In this document: piece after piece, positions 7,308 through 14,279 of the stretch
Position numbering within the stretch: the stretch's first letter is position 1
How the letters are laid out: each line of letters opens with the position of its first letter
DNA from: Microgenomates bacterium OLB22
GTDB lineage: Bacteria; Patescibacteriota; Microgenomatia; UBA1406; HO2-37-13b
NCBI GenBank assembly: GCA_001567515.1
Contig: LLEV01000019.1
Location: 1-38,774 of the forward strand
DNA: 38,774 bases
Reading direction: 5' to 3'
Made by a program: the position numbers and the translations under genes
Notes under the pieces: generated by a model
Told to the model about the DNA's origin: nothing
The model's database searches: none
The model's input: the letters and a program-made list of their open reading frames with translations, nothing else

Positions 7308-7316
7308 ATCGTTATA

Positions 7317-7339
7317 GGAGGCCACGGCCTCCTTTTTTT
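7317..7339 (+). terminator. GGAGGC-type terminator of the D1-B2 unit
   Basis: GGAGGC (7317-7322) pairs with GCCTCC (7327-7332), followed by seven T. Confidence 0.9.
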
Positions 7340-7353
7340 GTTCTCTATTGAAG

Positions 7354-7465
7354 GTCATTCTGAACGAATTGAAAAATCCAGATAAGTAGTCTTCTTAAAA
7401 AGATCCTTCGCTTCACCTCATCATCGCCAGCCAGAATGGCGGATCCGCTCATTATGACTGAGCAG
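7354..7465. repeat. Dispersed GTCATTCTGAACG repeat
   Basis: Begins GTCATTCTGAACG and contains TAGTCTTCTTAAAAAGATCC then TTCG, the same core as the copy at 16423-16522. Imperfect inverted ends suggest a MITE-like or REP-like element. Confidence 0.55.
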
Positions 7466-7496
7466 CCTGCCCTTCGTAGACTTTAACAAAGCGGAG

Positions 7497-7505
7497 TGTT
7501 ACACT
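7497..7505 (+). promoter_or_regulatory. Extended -10 promoter of C2
   Basis: TGTTACACT, followed by a 33-nt leader with CCTTTACAACAAGGAG, the best match to the shared leader element. Confidence 0.55.
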
Positions 7506-7538
7506 ACTTTTATCCACCTTTACAACAAGGAGTAGGTG

Positions 7539-7943
7539 ATGCGAAGCCAAAGCTTTCGCTTTCCGCAAATCAGCATGTATTGCTCCAGTGCTCATAATGA
7601 TGGTCACGTGAACCGTATCAATTTACACAATGCTGGGCTAACAGATGATCAATTTTTCTCATTTCAGCAATTCTTTTTCGGCCACAGCGCTAAAAGATGG
7701 AAGAATGTAGAAATACAAACAGGCTTCTATTCTGCTGGAGGGGCTTTTACAGCACTGATCCGTTTTGGAAACGCTGGGTGGATCGAGCTGGACTATAGTT
7801 TCAAGCAAAAGCCCGATACGCGCTGCCTCGTCATCACCCTCTATGGTGATGCTCTGGATAGGGCAGAGAAACTGCAAACACTGCATCAGATGATGTATCC
7901 GCAACTCGAGCTACCACTTGAGATTGCTCAACTGGAGGCCTAA
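7539..7943 (+). CDS. Island family C protein, copy C2
   Basis: A 134-aa orphan. The ATG at 7539 lies 6 nt after AAGGAG; an in-frame GTG just before it is less well spaced. The C-terminus reads LVITLYGDALDRAEKLQTLH and then QMMY, comparable to C3 (AILRLYGDDSDELHRRLASI then HAAIY). No membrane segment. The last two sense codons and the stop form part of the terminator hairpin, so gene and terminator are fused end to end. It is a single-gene unit of unknown function. Confidence 0.7.
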   Translation: MRSQSFRFPQISMYCSSAHNDGHVNRINLHNAGLTDDQFFSFQQFFFGHSAKRWKNVEIQTGFYSAGGAFTALIRFGNAGWIELDYSFKQKPDTRCLVITLYGDALDRAEKLQTLHQMMYPQLELPLEIAQLEA

Positions 7944-7957
7944 GGCCTCCTTTTTTT
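7934..7957 (+). terminator. GGAGGC-type terminator of C2, overlapping the coding end
   Basis: GGAGGCC (7934-7940) pairs with GGCCTCC (7944-7950), with the stop TAA as the loop, followed by seven T. Confidence 0.9.
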
Positions 7958-7998
7958 GTTTGAATACATTTCAAACGAGTTTCACAGTCTTACGCAAC

Positions 7999-8106
7999 AA
8001 CCTCGTAGGCTGTTTTAGGTTTGGACATCGTATAGCAGAATGACTTAAGAAAGTCTCGCTACTAGGCAGAATACTGATGTTCATGGAGAAAACAACCTAC
8101 GAGGTT
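7999..8106. repeat. 108-nt imperfect palindrome (possible MITE or hairpin RNA)
   Basis: The outer arms, 7999-8016 and 8089-8106, are reverse complements in 17 of 18 positions (AACCTCGTAGG...). Inside, GGACATC pairs with GATGTTC, TAGC with GCTA, and GACTT with AAGTC, so nearly the whole element folds into one long stem. No coding frame is present. It lies between the C2 terminator and the D2 promoter. Confidence 0.65.
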
Positions 8107-8140
8107 ACTTTCTCTCTAGCGCTCTGAAATTCATGCCATA

Positions 8141-8149
8141 TGCTATACT
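8141..8149 (+). promoter_or_regulatory. Extended -10 promoter of the D2-A4-B3 unit
   Basis: TGCTATACT, with a leader that contains TCTTTAACACAAGGGGG. Confidence 0.65.
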
Positions 8150-8182
8150 AAGCTCCAGACCGCTCTTTAACACAAGGGGGAT

Positions 8183-8377
8183 GTGTTGAGAACCTTATGG
8201 TTTGTTGTAATCACAACAATATCTGCAATTATCGCAAAGATTATGATGGCACTGATAACAGTGCCGGAAGGATTCCATGATGTAGTATTTCTACTTTTAA
8301 CTTTTGCAAATCTTATAACGGCACTGCAGTGTCGTATTCTTTATGCAACAGAAGTGACAAATAAGCCAAAGCCATGA
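8183..8377 (+). CDS. Island small membrane protein D2
   Basis: About 64 aa, starting at GTG 8183 or, with better ribosome-site spacing, TTG 8186. It has two hydrophobic stretches with the shared ITVPEGFHDVVFLLLTF region also found in D1, and a polar C-terminus ending KPKP. It leads a three-gene unit D2-A4-B3. As in the D1 unit, a D gene opens the transcript and a B gene closes it. Confidence 0.6.
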   Translation: MLRTLWFVVITTISAIIAKIMMALITVPEGFHDVVFLLLTFANLITALQCRILYATEVTNKPKP

Positions 8378-8412
8378 CCGACCCGTCATCACAATAAAGG
8401 AAGTGCAGAGAA

Positions 8413-8889
8413 ATGACGCTCAAAAAGTCAGACGATGGTACCACTACTTTCCCCGGAATACTCGCCTACTTTCTCATCAATCAGCCACCTCACTCAAACA
8501 TCGATAGTGACTCAACTTATGCGTCACCATTCGACCTCGAGGGCTAACTCCATCTCGAGATAAACGAAGATGCAGAGCCAGATGAGCTAGAGCTCTTCGA
8601 TACTCTAGCCAGGATCCTGACTGGTAAGCCCTATGCCTATCAGAAGCGGAGTACCCCACATACTATACCTATAGGTGATCACTGTATCTGGTTTTACCAG
8701 GCTCGCAATCGATATACCTACCACCTCCCGTCAACAGATATGTTGATCAGACATTCTGGAGACCCGACCACTTTGATCATCTTGAGAAATGGAAAACTAG
8801 GGCTACAGATATACGTAAATGGCAGTTGGCAACATAAAGAGGGGGAGCTCAGTGCACTAGCGACCCTACGCAAGAAGCAGTATAGTTGA
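8413..8889 (+). pseudogene. Island family A protein, copy A4, interrupted by an in-frame TAA
   Basis: A GGAAG site precedes the ATG at 8413. The frame runs 43 codons to TAA at 8543-8545, then stays open in the same frame for 114 codons to TGA at 8887-8889. The downstream part carries the A hallmark: PTTLIILRNGKLGLQIYVNG followed by SWQHKEGELSALATL. Joined, it gives about 157 residues, similar to A2 and A3. Because the frame is kept, this is a nonsense change rather than an indel. A sequence error, a real nonsense mutation or two separate peptides are all possible. Confidence 0.55.
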
Positions 8890-8932
8890 ACATATCAGCG
8901 CACATACGGGATGAGCAACACAGGAGGATCAA

Positions 8933-9331
8933 ATGACTGTTCTTGCAAATAGCGAAGTGTTTTTCTTGGAAGCGTCTTATGACCCGCGGGTTGTGAATCT
9001 GTGGGAATACTGGGGAGAGGATAGCCTAGCAATCCATGATCTCTTGAATGCACTTAACTGGGATATCAAGACGGAACCCAGTGGACCCTTAGCTGAGATT
9101 TCAGATCAGCGGGTCTATGTGGTGCCTTCACGTGTTAATCATGGATATGAAGTATTTGTAATACCGGATAGTGATGACCCTTGGTCATATTATCGGTTTT
9201 ATTCCAGAACTTCCTCAGACCTATCCATCGAATTGAATGGGGCTATTGATACGCCTGAAAGAGTAGGGGCACTGGTTGGTCTTGGATTCATGCAGAGTGT
9301 GGAAGACGAACAGCAGTATTCGTATCTGTAA
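8933..9331 (+). CDS. Island family B protein, copy B3
   Basis: A 132-aa acidic protein with a strong AGGAGG ribosome site before the ATG. The hallmark LSIELNGAIDTPERVGALVG then LGF lies near residues 103-125, followed by a short acidic/Gln tail. The N-terminal half shows no recognised motif. It is the last gene of the D2-A4-B3 unit, closed by a terminator 3 nt after the stop. Confidence 0.7.
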   Translation: MTVLANSEVFFLEASYDPRVVNLWEYWGEDSLAIHDLLNALNWDIKTEPSGPLAEISDQRVYVVPSRVNHGYEVFVIPDSDDPWSYYRFYSRTSSDLSIELNGAIDTPERVGALVGLGFMQSVEDEQQYSYL

Positions 9332-9333
9332 CA

Positions 9334-9357
9334 GGAGGCCTAGCGTCTCCTTTTTTT
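9334..9357 (+). terminator. GGAGGC-type terminator of the D2-A4-B3 unit
   Basis: GGAGGC (9334-9339) pairs with GTCTCC (9345-9350, one G-U pair), followed by seven T. Confidence 0.8.
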
Positions 9358-9424
9358 ATCAAAAAACAGTCTTTGAGCAAAATAGACGCCCGCATATAGA
9401 ACCCCCTTCGGTAAGAAAATACTA

Positions 9425-9430
9425 TATACT
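9425..9430 (+). promoter_or_regulatory. -10 box of A5
   Basis: TATACT, 42 nt before the GTG start. The leader has TTGACAATAAACACCC and then AGGAGG. Confidence 0.5.
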
Positions 9431-9472
9431 ACTGAAGTTGGTAGTTGACAATAAACACCCTAGGAGGTTGCG

Positions 9473-9856
9473 GTGAGATGGTACCACCCAAGGATCCGTG
9501 TTCGGTACCCTATCCTCCAATTTTTCACCTTGTATGATCCGGGGGAGGATAATATTGCTTGTAATATGCGTGCCATTGCCGAAGTCATTACTGGCTTTCC
9601 AGGCCATGTAGTGCTTAATCTACCCTACGGGGATAAGCTACGAGCACACGTGAACATTGGACACCGATGTACCTGGATGCTGCAGGACAACACCTACATT
9701 ACTCCTCGAGAAGACAGTATGGTGATAGTCCTTCATCCAGAGGATATGCAATCACCGCTCGTGATACGAAACGATCAAGGCACTCTGGAGATCACAACTT
9801 ATGGGCGCTGGCAGGAACAAGATAAAAACTTCGCCAAATATATGACGTCTGGCTGA
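9473..9856 (+). CDS. Island family A protein, copy A5
   Basis: A 127-aa protein, starting with GTG 5 nt after AGGAGG. It is the intact reference copy of the shorter A type and aligns along nearly its full length with A1. The hallmark is VIVLHPEDMQSPLVIRN then LEITTYGRWQEQDKNFAKYM. Several His, Cys and Trp residues near positions 60-70 are shared with A1 (HRCTW/TRCRW). No membrane segment. It is a single-gene unit convergent with M2, the same arrangement as A2 with M1. Confidence 0.75.
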   Translation: MRWYHPRIRVRYPILQFFTLYDPGEDNIACNMRAIAEVITGFPGHVVLNLPYGDKLRAHVNIGHRCTWMLQDNTYITPREDSMVIVLHPEDMQSPLVIRNDQGTLEITTYGRWQEQDKNFAKYMTSG

Positions 9857-9875
9857 TGCAGTACAGGCCAGGACA

Positions 9876-9900
9876 GGGAGGCAACAGCCTCCCTTTTTTT
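9876..9900 (+). terminator. GGGAGGC-type terminator of A5
   Basis: GGGAGGC (9876-9882) pairs with GCCTCCC (9887-9893), followed by seven T. The T-run touches the stop codon of the convergent M2. Confidence 0.9.
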
Positions 9901-10609
9901 ACCACCCATATGTTCGGCCAGCATTTCTGATAAATAAGTTCATAGGAAATGTCATCTCACACCGAACCTGAGCACGCAAAGAAGGAGAAATAGTAGTCAC
10001 ATTGTCAAATAAGTGTAAAAACCGCGTTTCTTCCTTAGTGATAACCAATTCATCAAATTCACTCATTCCTGTACTCAGATACTTACAATAATCGACTCGG
10101 ATTGCCCCTAACCCATAGGCATAGAGGAAAAATAAAATACTCGCAATGATGCATAAAAAAGGCTTTTTACCTTGCAGCCAACCAAATATAAGTAAGATCG
10201 AAATCAAGATGGTAGTGTGGGCGAGAGTACTTAGCAAGTGGAAAGCATCTGATGACGTATCTGTCCATGAAGGAAGGAAGATGTCTAAGGAATGGAACTG
10301 CCAAAGTGCAAATGCAGTCAACAGCATCAATAGATACCCTACAGCGGATATGACTATTTGTCCCCAACTCAACTTCTTTAAACTAGTTGGTTCATTGTTT
10401 CTCAATGCTTTCAAATTGGTGTAAGTCATAAAAACAAGTACAGCCGGAATGATATTGAGTAGAATGAGTGTTGTAGATTCGAAGAAAGCAAGACTCCCTA
10501 ATATAGATAAAATCATACGAAGATAGAGAATCACAAGAAACGACGCTATCGCGCCACCTGCATAGATGACAGACAGTGTAAGATGTCTCTGACGTTGAGA
10601 AAATGCCAT
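9899..10609 (-). CDS. Island polytopic membrane protein, copy M2
   Basis: 236 aa with about six hydrophobic segments in the first 165 residues. A soluble tail of about 70 residues follows, with conserved Cys and Arg (QVRCEMTFPMNLFIRN), ending TYGW. M1 has the same architecture and ends TYMW. A TATACT box lies 8 nt before the ATG, so the mRNA is nearly leaderless, unlike the neighbouring soluble island genes. No known transporter or enzyme motif is recognised. It is convergent with A5 and divergent from C3. Confidence 0.75.
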   Translation of the reverse strand: MAFSQRQRHLTLSVIYAGGAIASFLVILYLRMILSILGSLAFFESTTLILLNIIPAVLVFMTYTNLKALRNNEPTSLKKLSWGQIVISAVGYLLMLLTAFALWQFHSLDIFLPSWTDTSSDAFHLLSTLAHTTILISILLIFGWLQGKKPFLCIIASILFFLYAYGLGAIRVDYCKYLSTGMSEFDELVITKEETRFLHLFDNVTTISPSLRAQVRCEMTFPMNLFIRNAGRTYGW

Positions 10610-10617
10610 GTAATCAA

Positions 10618-10623
10618 AGTATA
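10618..10623 (-). promoter_or_regulatory. -10 box of M2 (near-leaderless)
   Basis: TATACT on the minus strand, 8 nt before the M2 start codon. Confidence 0.55.
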
Positions 10624-10679
10624 GAGCTTCAACTTAGTGTTTGCCAAGTGGGGGACAGACTTCATATTTATTCATGATA

Positions 10680-10688
10680 TGCTATACT
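10680..10688 (+). promoter_or_regulatory. Extended -10 promoter of the C3 unit
   Basis: TGCTATACT, 39 nt before the ATG. The leader contains CGTTTACACTAAGGAG. Confidence 0.7.
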
Positions 10689-10727
10689 ATAGACCTTGTA
10701 CGTTTACACTAAGGAGTTGGTATCAGC

Positions 10728-11117
10728 ATGAGAAACTACGTTTTCAGGGGACTTCTATTTGGGGAGAATGGCAACAATCTTCTTATGAAGTCATCTACTT
10801 ACTCGTTGGATGATTTCGTGCAGATAGCCAGACTACTTTGCCCTCATGCTGTGGTATCAAGTAACATCACAACGCGACCTGGCAAGAGCGAAGTAGAGCA
10901 CAAGGCTCTGTTTTCGTCGTACCATCGAGCAGGTAATAGTAACGATAAGGCTGGAAATATCTATCTGTTTTTGCTGGACGATGAGATCTGGTTGTCTATT
11001 ACAGTCCAGGATGATGCACACGCAATACTGAGATTATATGGGGATGACTCTGATGAGCTACATAGACGCTTAGCATCAATCCATGCAGCTATCTACTCAA
11101 GACAAAGGGGAGTCTAA
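10728..11117 (+). CDS. Island family C protein, copy C3
   Basis: A 129-aa orphan with an AAGGAG ribosome site. The C-terminus AILRLYGDDSDELHRRLASI then HAAIY matches C2 and the wider strand-Gly-helix pattern. No signal peptide. Its stop overlaps the ATG of the next membrane gene (TAATG), so the two are coupled, which may link C3 to a surface-exposed partner. Confidence 0.7.
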   Translation: MRNYVFRGLLFGENGNNLLMKSSTYSLDDFVQIARLLCPHAVVSSNITTRPGKSEVEHKALFSSYHRAGNSNDKAGNIYLFLLDDEIWLSITVQDDAHAILRLYGDDSDELHRRLASIHAAIYSRQRGV

Positions 11118-11648
11118 TGCGCAGATACTGGTCATTCATCGGAATCAAGTTTGATCAAACCAGCATCATGGGCACCATTCTGCTCACTTTACTGTACAGC
11201 CTCATATCCTCTATTTTCTATATTGGATCGACAGGTACACAAGTGGGCACAGAAATCACTTTTTTCTGCCTACAGTGATGTAGAGGTTAAGGGAAATGGA
11301 CAAGAGGAATGGACTCTCCAGATCGGAGGATATAGACCATTTGAGTATGATAGTCCATCCGGACCGAAAAGCGCTGTAGCACATAGTGCTGACTTCCCAT
11401 GGAAAAGAGCCTATGTCTACATAAGCGAACCTATGACGTATACCGGGGATATTATTATCGAGGCTGTTGGCTCATCTCATGGTGAGTTCTACATCTCCTC
11501 GGCTGCTCCTGTCACCGCGACACAGGGGCTCACTGATAGTGATTTGAGGGATTTTCTAAGAGCTACGATGTTTGTCGTCGGCGGATGGTTTTTGTGGATC
11601 TTGACAAACCATGTGCTACTCTCACTCAAAAAACTGATGACCTGGTAG
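11117..11648 (+). CDS. Membrane-anchored protein with a probable extracytoplasmic domain (frame break)
   Basis: Starts at ATG 11117 with a GGGGAG site, overlapping the stop of C3. The frame breaks at six T (11260-11265); with five T it reads continuously to 11648 and gives about 176 aa. The N-terminal segment (IMGTILLTLLYSLISSIFYI) and a C-terminal one (FVVGGWFLWILTNHVLLSL) are both hydrophobic. Between them lie about 100 polar residues that look like a beta-rich outer domain. It is the only island protein with such a topology. Function unknown. Confidence 0.6.
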
Positions 11649-11658
11649 CTAGAAAATC

Positions 11659-11664
11659 TATAAT
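11659..11664 (+). promoter_or_regulatory. -10 box of D3
   Basis: TATAAT, 65 nt before the GTG at 11730. The leader contains two ATGCGCA words about 22 nt apart, one within the palindrome ATGCGCAT. Confidence 0.45.
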
Positions 11665-11729
11665 GTGAAACCAGCACAAATGATGCGCAACATGTACCAA
11701 GCGATGCGCATGTGAAAAAGGAGGCAAAA

Positions 11730-11912
11730 GTGCTCGATCATGTCTTAAATGTTCTAGCAGCCATTGTCCTGAGCCATATAGCCTTCTTGACAGGAATGCC
11801 TGCTGAATACTATTTCCCACTATTTGCTATCTTGTTGCTCCTTATCAATATAATCACATTTCTCAAGAACATAGAGTTGTTGCTTAGAGATATATGTCGG
11901 AACCTCTCCTGA
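11730..11912 (+). CDS. Island small membrane protein D3
   Basis: A 60-aa protein. GTG 11730 is chosen because AAGGAGG lies 5 nt upstream; an earlier in-frame GTG at 11712 overlaps that site. It has two hydrophobic segments separated by a short GMPAEYY loop and a charged C-terminus, comparable in size and layout to D1 and D2, though sequence similarity is weak. The stop codon lies inside the terminator stem. Confidence 0.55.
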   Translation: MLDHVLNVLAAIVLSHIAFLTGMPAEYYFPLFAILLLLINIITFLKNIELLLRDICRNLS

Positions 11913-11932
11913 ATAACAGGAGAGGTTTTTTT
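11903..11932 (+). terminator. Terminator of D3, end of the island
   Basis: CCTCTCCTG (11903-11911) pairs perfectly with CAGGAGAGG (11917-11925), followed by seven T. It contains the D3 stop codon. Confidence 0.9.
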
Positions 11933-12091
11933 GTGCCCATCTGGTCATTCACCGCTTTTAGCATAAGTGGAGCAGTGAGACTGTCAATATGCACCCTTTG
12001 GGGTCTTGGATATTAGCAACAAAGGCATTTGTGGATTGGGTAATGCACTATATCTGTATTTTATGGCTTTGATTTATGCTCACTGATCAGC

Positions 12092-12097
12092 CATACT
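12092..12097 (+). promoter_or_regulatory. -10 box of rseP (leaderless)
   Basis: CATACT exactly 6 nt before the ATG, so transcription should begin at the start codon. Confidence 0.45.
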
Positions 12098-12103
12098 AGT
12101 CTC

Positions 12104-13207
12104 ATGTCAATTCTCATTTTTTTCATCGTACTAAGCATCCTCGTGGTCGTACACGAACTCGGCCACTACTTAGTTGCTAAAGCTTGTGGCATAAAGGTAG
12201 AGGAATTTGGACTTGGTATTCCACCTCGCATCGGGGGCATCCGCATCGGCGAAACGCTGTATAGTATCAATCTTCTCCCATTTGGTGGCTTTGTCAAGGT
12301 ATTTGGTGAAGAGGAGGCCCAGCTCAAGGGTCGACAACTGACTGATGGGGAAAAAAAACGAAGCTTTGTCCATAAGCCAGCTTGGCAACAGTCTGCCGTC
12401 CTCGTGGCAGGTGTGGTCTGCAACTTCATCCTAGGCTGGGCTATCATGTCCTATCTTTTCACTCAGGGAGTCCCTGTAACCACCGATAAGGTCATTGTGC
12501 AAGAAACACAACCTGGCTCACCCGCTGCTAAGGCTGGATTCCAAAAGGACGATATCATCTCTCAGATCATGCTCAAAGATGGAAGCACGATTGAGACACC
12601 GAAGACTACTCAGGCCTTTATCAGCATCGTAAGCAAGAACAAAGGCAAAGAACTCGTTTTCGTCACCACACGTAAAGATGGACAAACGTTCTCCATCGAG
12701 GCAACCCCGCGAGCCAATCCACCAGAGGGGCAGGGCGCACTCGGCCTTATCGTCAGCGATCAGATTATCAAAAAGTACAGCCCCTTTGAAGCCCCCATCC
12801 TTGGCCTCAAGGAGTCAGTTACCATGACCCTTGCAGTAGTACAGGGGATAGGGAAAATGGTGACAGATCTGCTCTCATTCTCAGGAAGGCAGGTCGATGT
12901 GGTCGGACCTGTTGGCATATATTATATAACCTCAAGTGCAGCTCAAAACGGCTTTACAGCGCTTTTACAATTGGTTGGGCTACTCTCACTCAATCTTGCC
13001 GTGGTCAACATTTTGCCTATACCAGCTCTTGACGGTGGAAGACTCGCAATGGTGCTCTATGAAAAGCTAGCTCGTCGGAAGATCAAGCCCGCACTCTTGT
13101 ATCGTATGAATACTGTTGGATTTGGTCTACTCATCGGACTAATAATCCTCATCACAGTCCGCGATTTCCTCCAACTGGATACTTTAAAGTCACTTTTGGC
13201 CAAATAA
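12104..13207 (+). CDS. rseP: Site-2 zinc metalloprotease, RseP family
   Basis: Intramembrane protease that cleaves membrane-bound substrates such as anti-sigma factors or signal-peptide remnants. The 367-aa product has HELGH (HExxH zinc site) near residue 18 in the first membrane helix. A PDZ domain lies at about residues 120-200, and PIPALDGGRL near residue 304 supplies the third zinc ligand (LDG motif). Three or four membrane helices are visible. The frame is intact. Its stop overlaps the ATG of the following kinase gene (TAATG). The target in this organism is unknown. Confidence 0.93.
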   Translation: MSILIFFIVLSILVVVHELGHYLVAKACGIKVEEFGLGIPPRIGGIRIGETLYSINLLPFGGFVKVFGEEEAQLKGRQLTDGEKKRSFVHKPAWQQSAVLVAGVVCNFILGWAIMSYLFTQGVPVTTDKVIVQETQPGSPAAKAGFQKDDIISQIMLKDGSTIETPKTTQAFISIVSKNKGKELVFVTTRKDGQTFSIEATPRANPPEGQGALGLIVSDQIIKKYSPFEAPILGLKESVTMTLAVVQGIGKMVTDLLSFSGRQVDVVGPVGIYYITSSAAQNGFTALLQLVGLLSLNLAVVNILPIPALDGGRLAMVLYEKLARRKIKPALLYRMNTVGFGLLIGLIILITVRDFLQLDTLKSLLAK

Positions 13208-13748
13208 TGGATGACAGGTATACCGCTATCACCATATCAGGCAAGGTGGCCGATGGGACAAGCACGCTCTCACACTTACTTGAGCAGAGGCTTGGATGGA
13301 AACGGGTCAGTGTAAATGAATTACAAAGAGCCTATGACGCACAACTTTTACATGACTCAAATACTCGAGGGGCCAGTGATCGCTCTGATGAACACGAAAA
13401 AGAAATAGATGACCTCATAAAAGAGTGCTTTAGCACAAGAAAAGCAGATCATAGTAGAGGGATGGCTTGCTGGCTTCTTTGCAAAAGACCAGCCTCAAGT
13501 CCTGAAAGTGCTCCTTGTGAGTCCATTAGATGTCCGAGTCAAACGAGTCATGGCCCGAGACCACATGGATGAAGAAGCGGCTACTGGTGCTATCAAAAAA
13601 ACGTGAAGAAGAAAACGTCACCAAATGGCACTCTCTTTATGGAGAGCATGACTTTTGGGATCCGAAGCTGTATGACCTGGTAATAGATACTGATGAAAAT
13701 GGGATCGAGGAAACGGGAGAGAAAGTATTAGAAATGCTTAATTTCTAA
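13207..13748 (+). CDS. Cytidylate-kinase-like P-loop kinase (two frame breaks)
   Basis: Starts overlapping the rseP stop. The N-terminus ITISGKVADGTSTLSHLLEQ resembles the P-loop of the cytidylate kinase-like family, although the usual GSGK is altered to DGTS. The frame breaks at an A4 run (13440-13443) and an A7 run (13585-13591). With one A less at each, the product is about 179 aa and includes QIIVEGWLAGFF, VRVKRVMARDHMDEEAA and KKREEENVTKWHSLYG, the helical lid region typical of these kinases. It may phosphorylate CMP or another nucleotide. Both breaks are homopolymer insertions, so error is likely. Confidence 0.65.
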
Positions 13749-14264
13749 TATCTAATTGACCCAAGTACCCTAATTTCTCAAAAAACTTAAAGATCAAAAT
13801 TCAAATATCAAACCCAAGATTAAAACTCAAAAATATTGTCTATCTTTCGTATTTTCATACAGTTTTACAGTTTTTAGTTGTGGTTTTGAGTTTTTAGATT
13901 TGATCTTTACGTTTAATATGGTAGATCCTGAATTAAATTCAGGATGACAACCTTTTGATTTTGATCCGCCTGCCGGTCGACTAAATCCCAATTACATAAT
14001 TCTAATCTCCAAAATACCAACAACGTCATTCTGAGCGTTTAGCGAAGAATCTGATTGAAAGGACTTCATAGCTAGATCCTTCATCCGCCAGCAGACGGAC
14101 TCAGGATGACGGTTCTCTGATATTTGATCTTTGAGTTTTGAATTTGTTTAGGATTTAGGGATTAGTGCTTAGGATTTTATTAGGTTAATTAGGGGATTTG
14201 GGGAATTAGGTACTTAGGTCAATTTTCACTTTTGCCTTTTGCCTTCTAACTTTTGACTTAGTAC
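13749..14264. repeat. Gene-free interval with AT-rich and palindromic repeats
   Basis: About 520 nt without a gene. It holds AAAGATCAAA (about 13790) with its complement TTTGATCTTT (about 13900), and AAAACTCAAAAA with TTTTGAGTTTTT. It also holds a palindrome ATCCTGAAT/ATTCAGGAT (13924-13944) and one full dispersed repeat (14024-14110). Next comes a TTAGG-rich stretch (14150-14220) sharing TTAGGATTTTATTAGG with 27171-27186. Confidence 0.6.
14024..14110. repeat. Dispersed GTCATTCTGAGCG repeat
   Basis: Begins GTCATTCTGAGCG, contains AGCGAAGAATCT and AGATCCTTC, and ends CTCAGGATGAC, the inverted counterpart of the left end. Confidence 0.65.
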
Positions 14265-14273
14265 TGCTATACT
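14265..14273 (+). promoter_or_regulatory. Extended -10 promoter of proS (leaderless)
   Basis: TGCTATACT. The ATG immediately after it (14274) lies before the expected transcription start. The second ATG (14280), 6 nt after the box, fits the spacing of the other leaderless genes. Confidence 0.75.
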
Positions 14274-14279
14274 ATGGCT

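Noticed and set aside
10146-10424. Plus-strand open frame inside M2
   Set aside because: Shadow of the membrane gene on the other strand; M2 is supported by its paralogue and promoter.
2695-11932. Integron cassette array or CRISPR-like array
   Set aside because: No attC-like imperfect palindromes of constant layout between genes, no integrase, and no regular short direct repeats with spacers; the units have their own promoters.
2695-11932. Prophage or plasmid insertion
   Set aside because: No integrase, terminase, portal, replication or mobilisation gene was found, and no tRNA-type attachment site.
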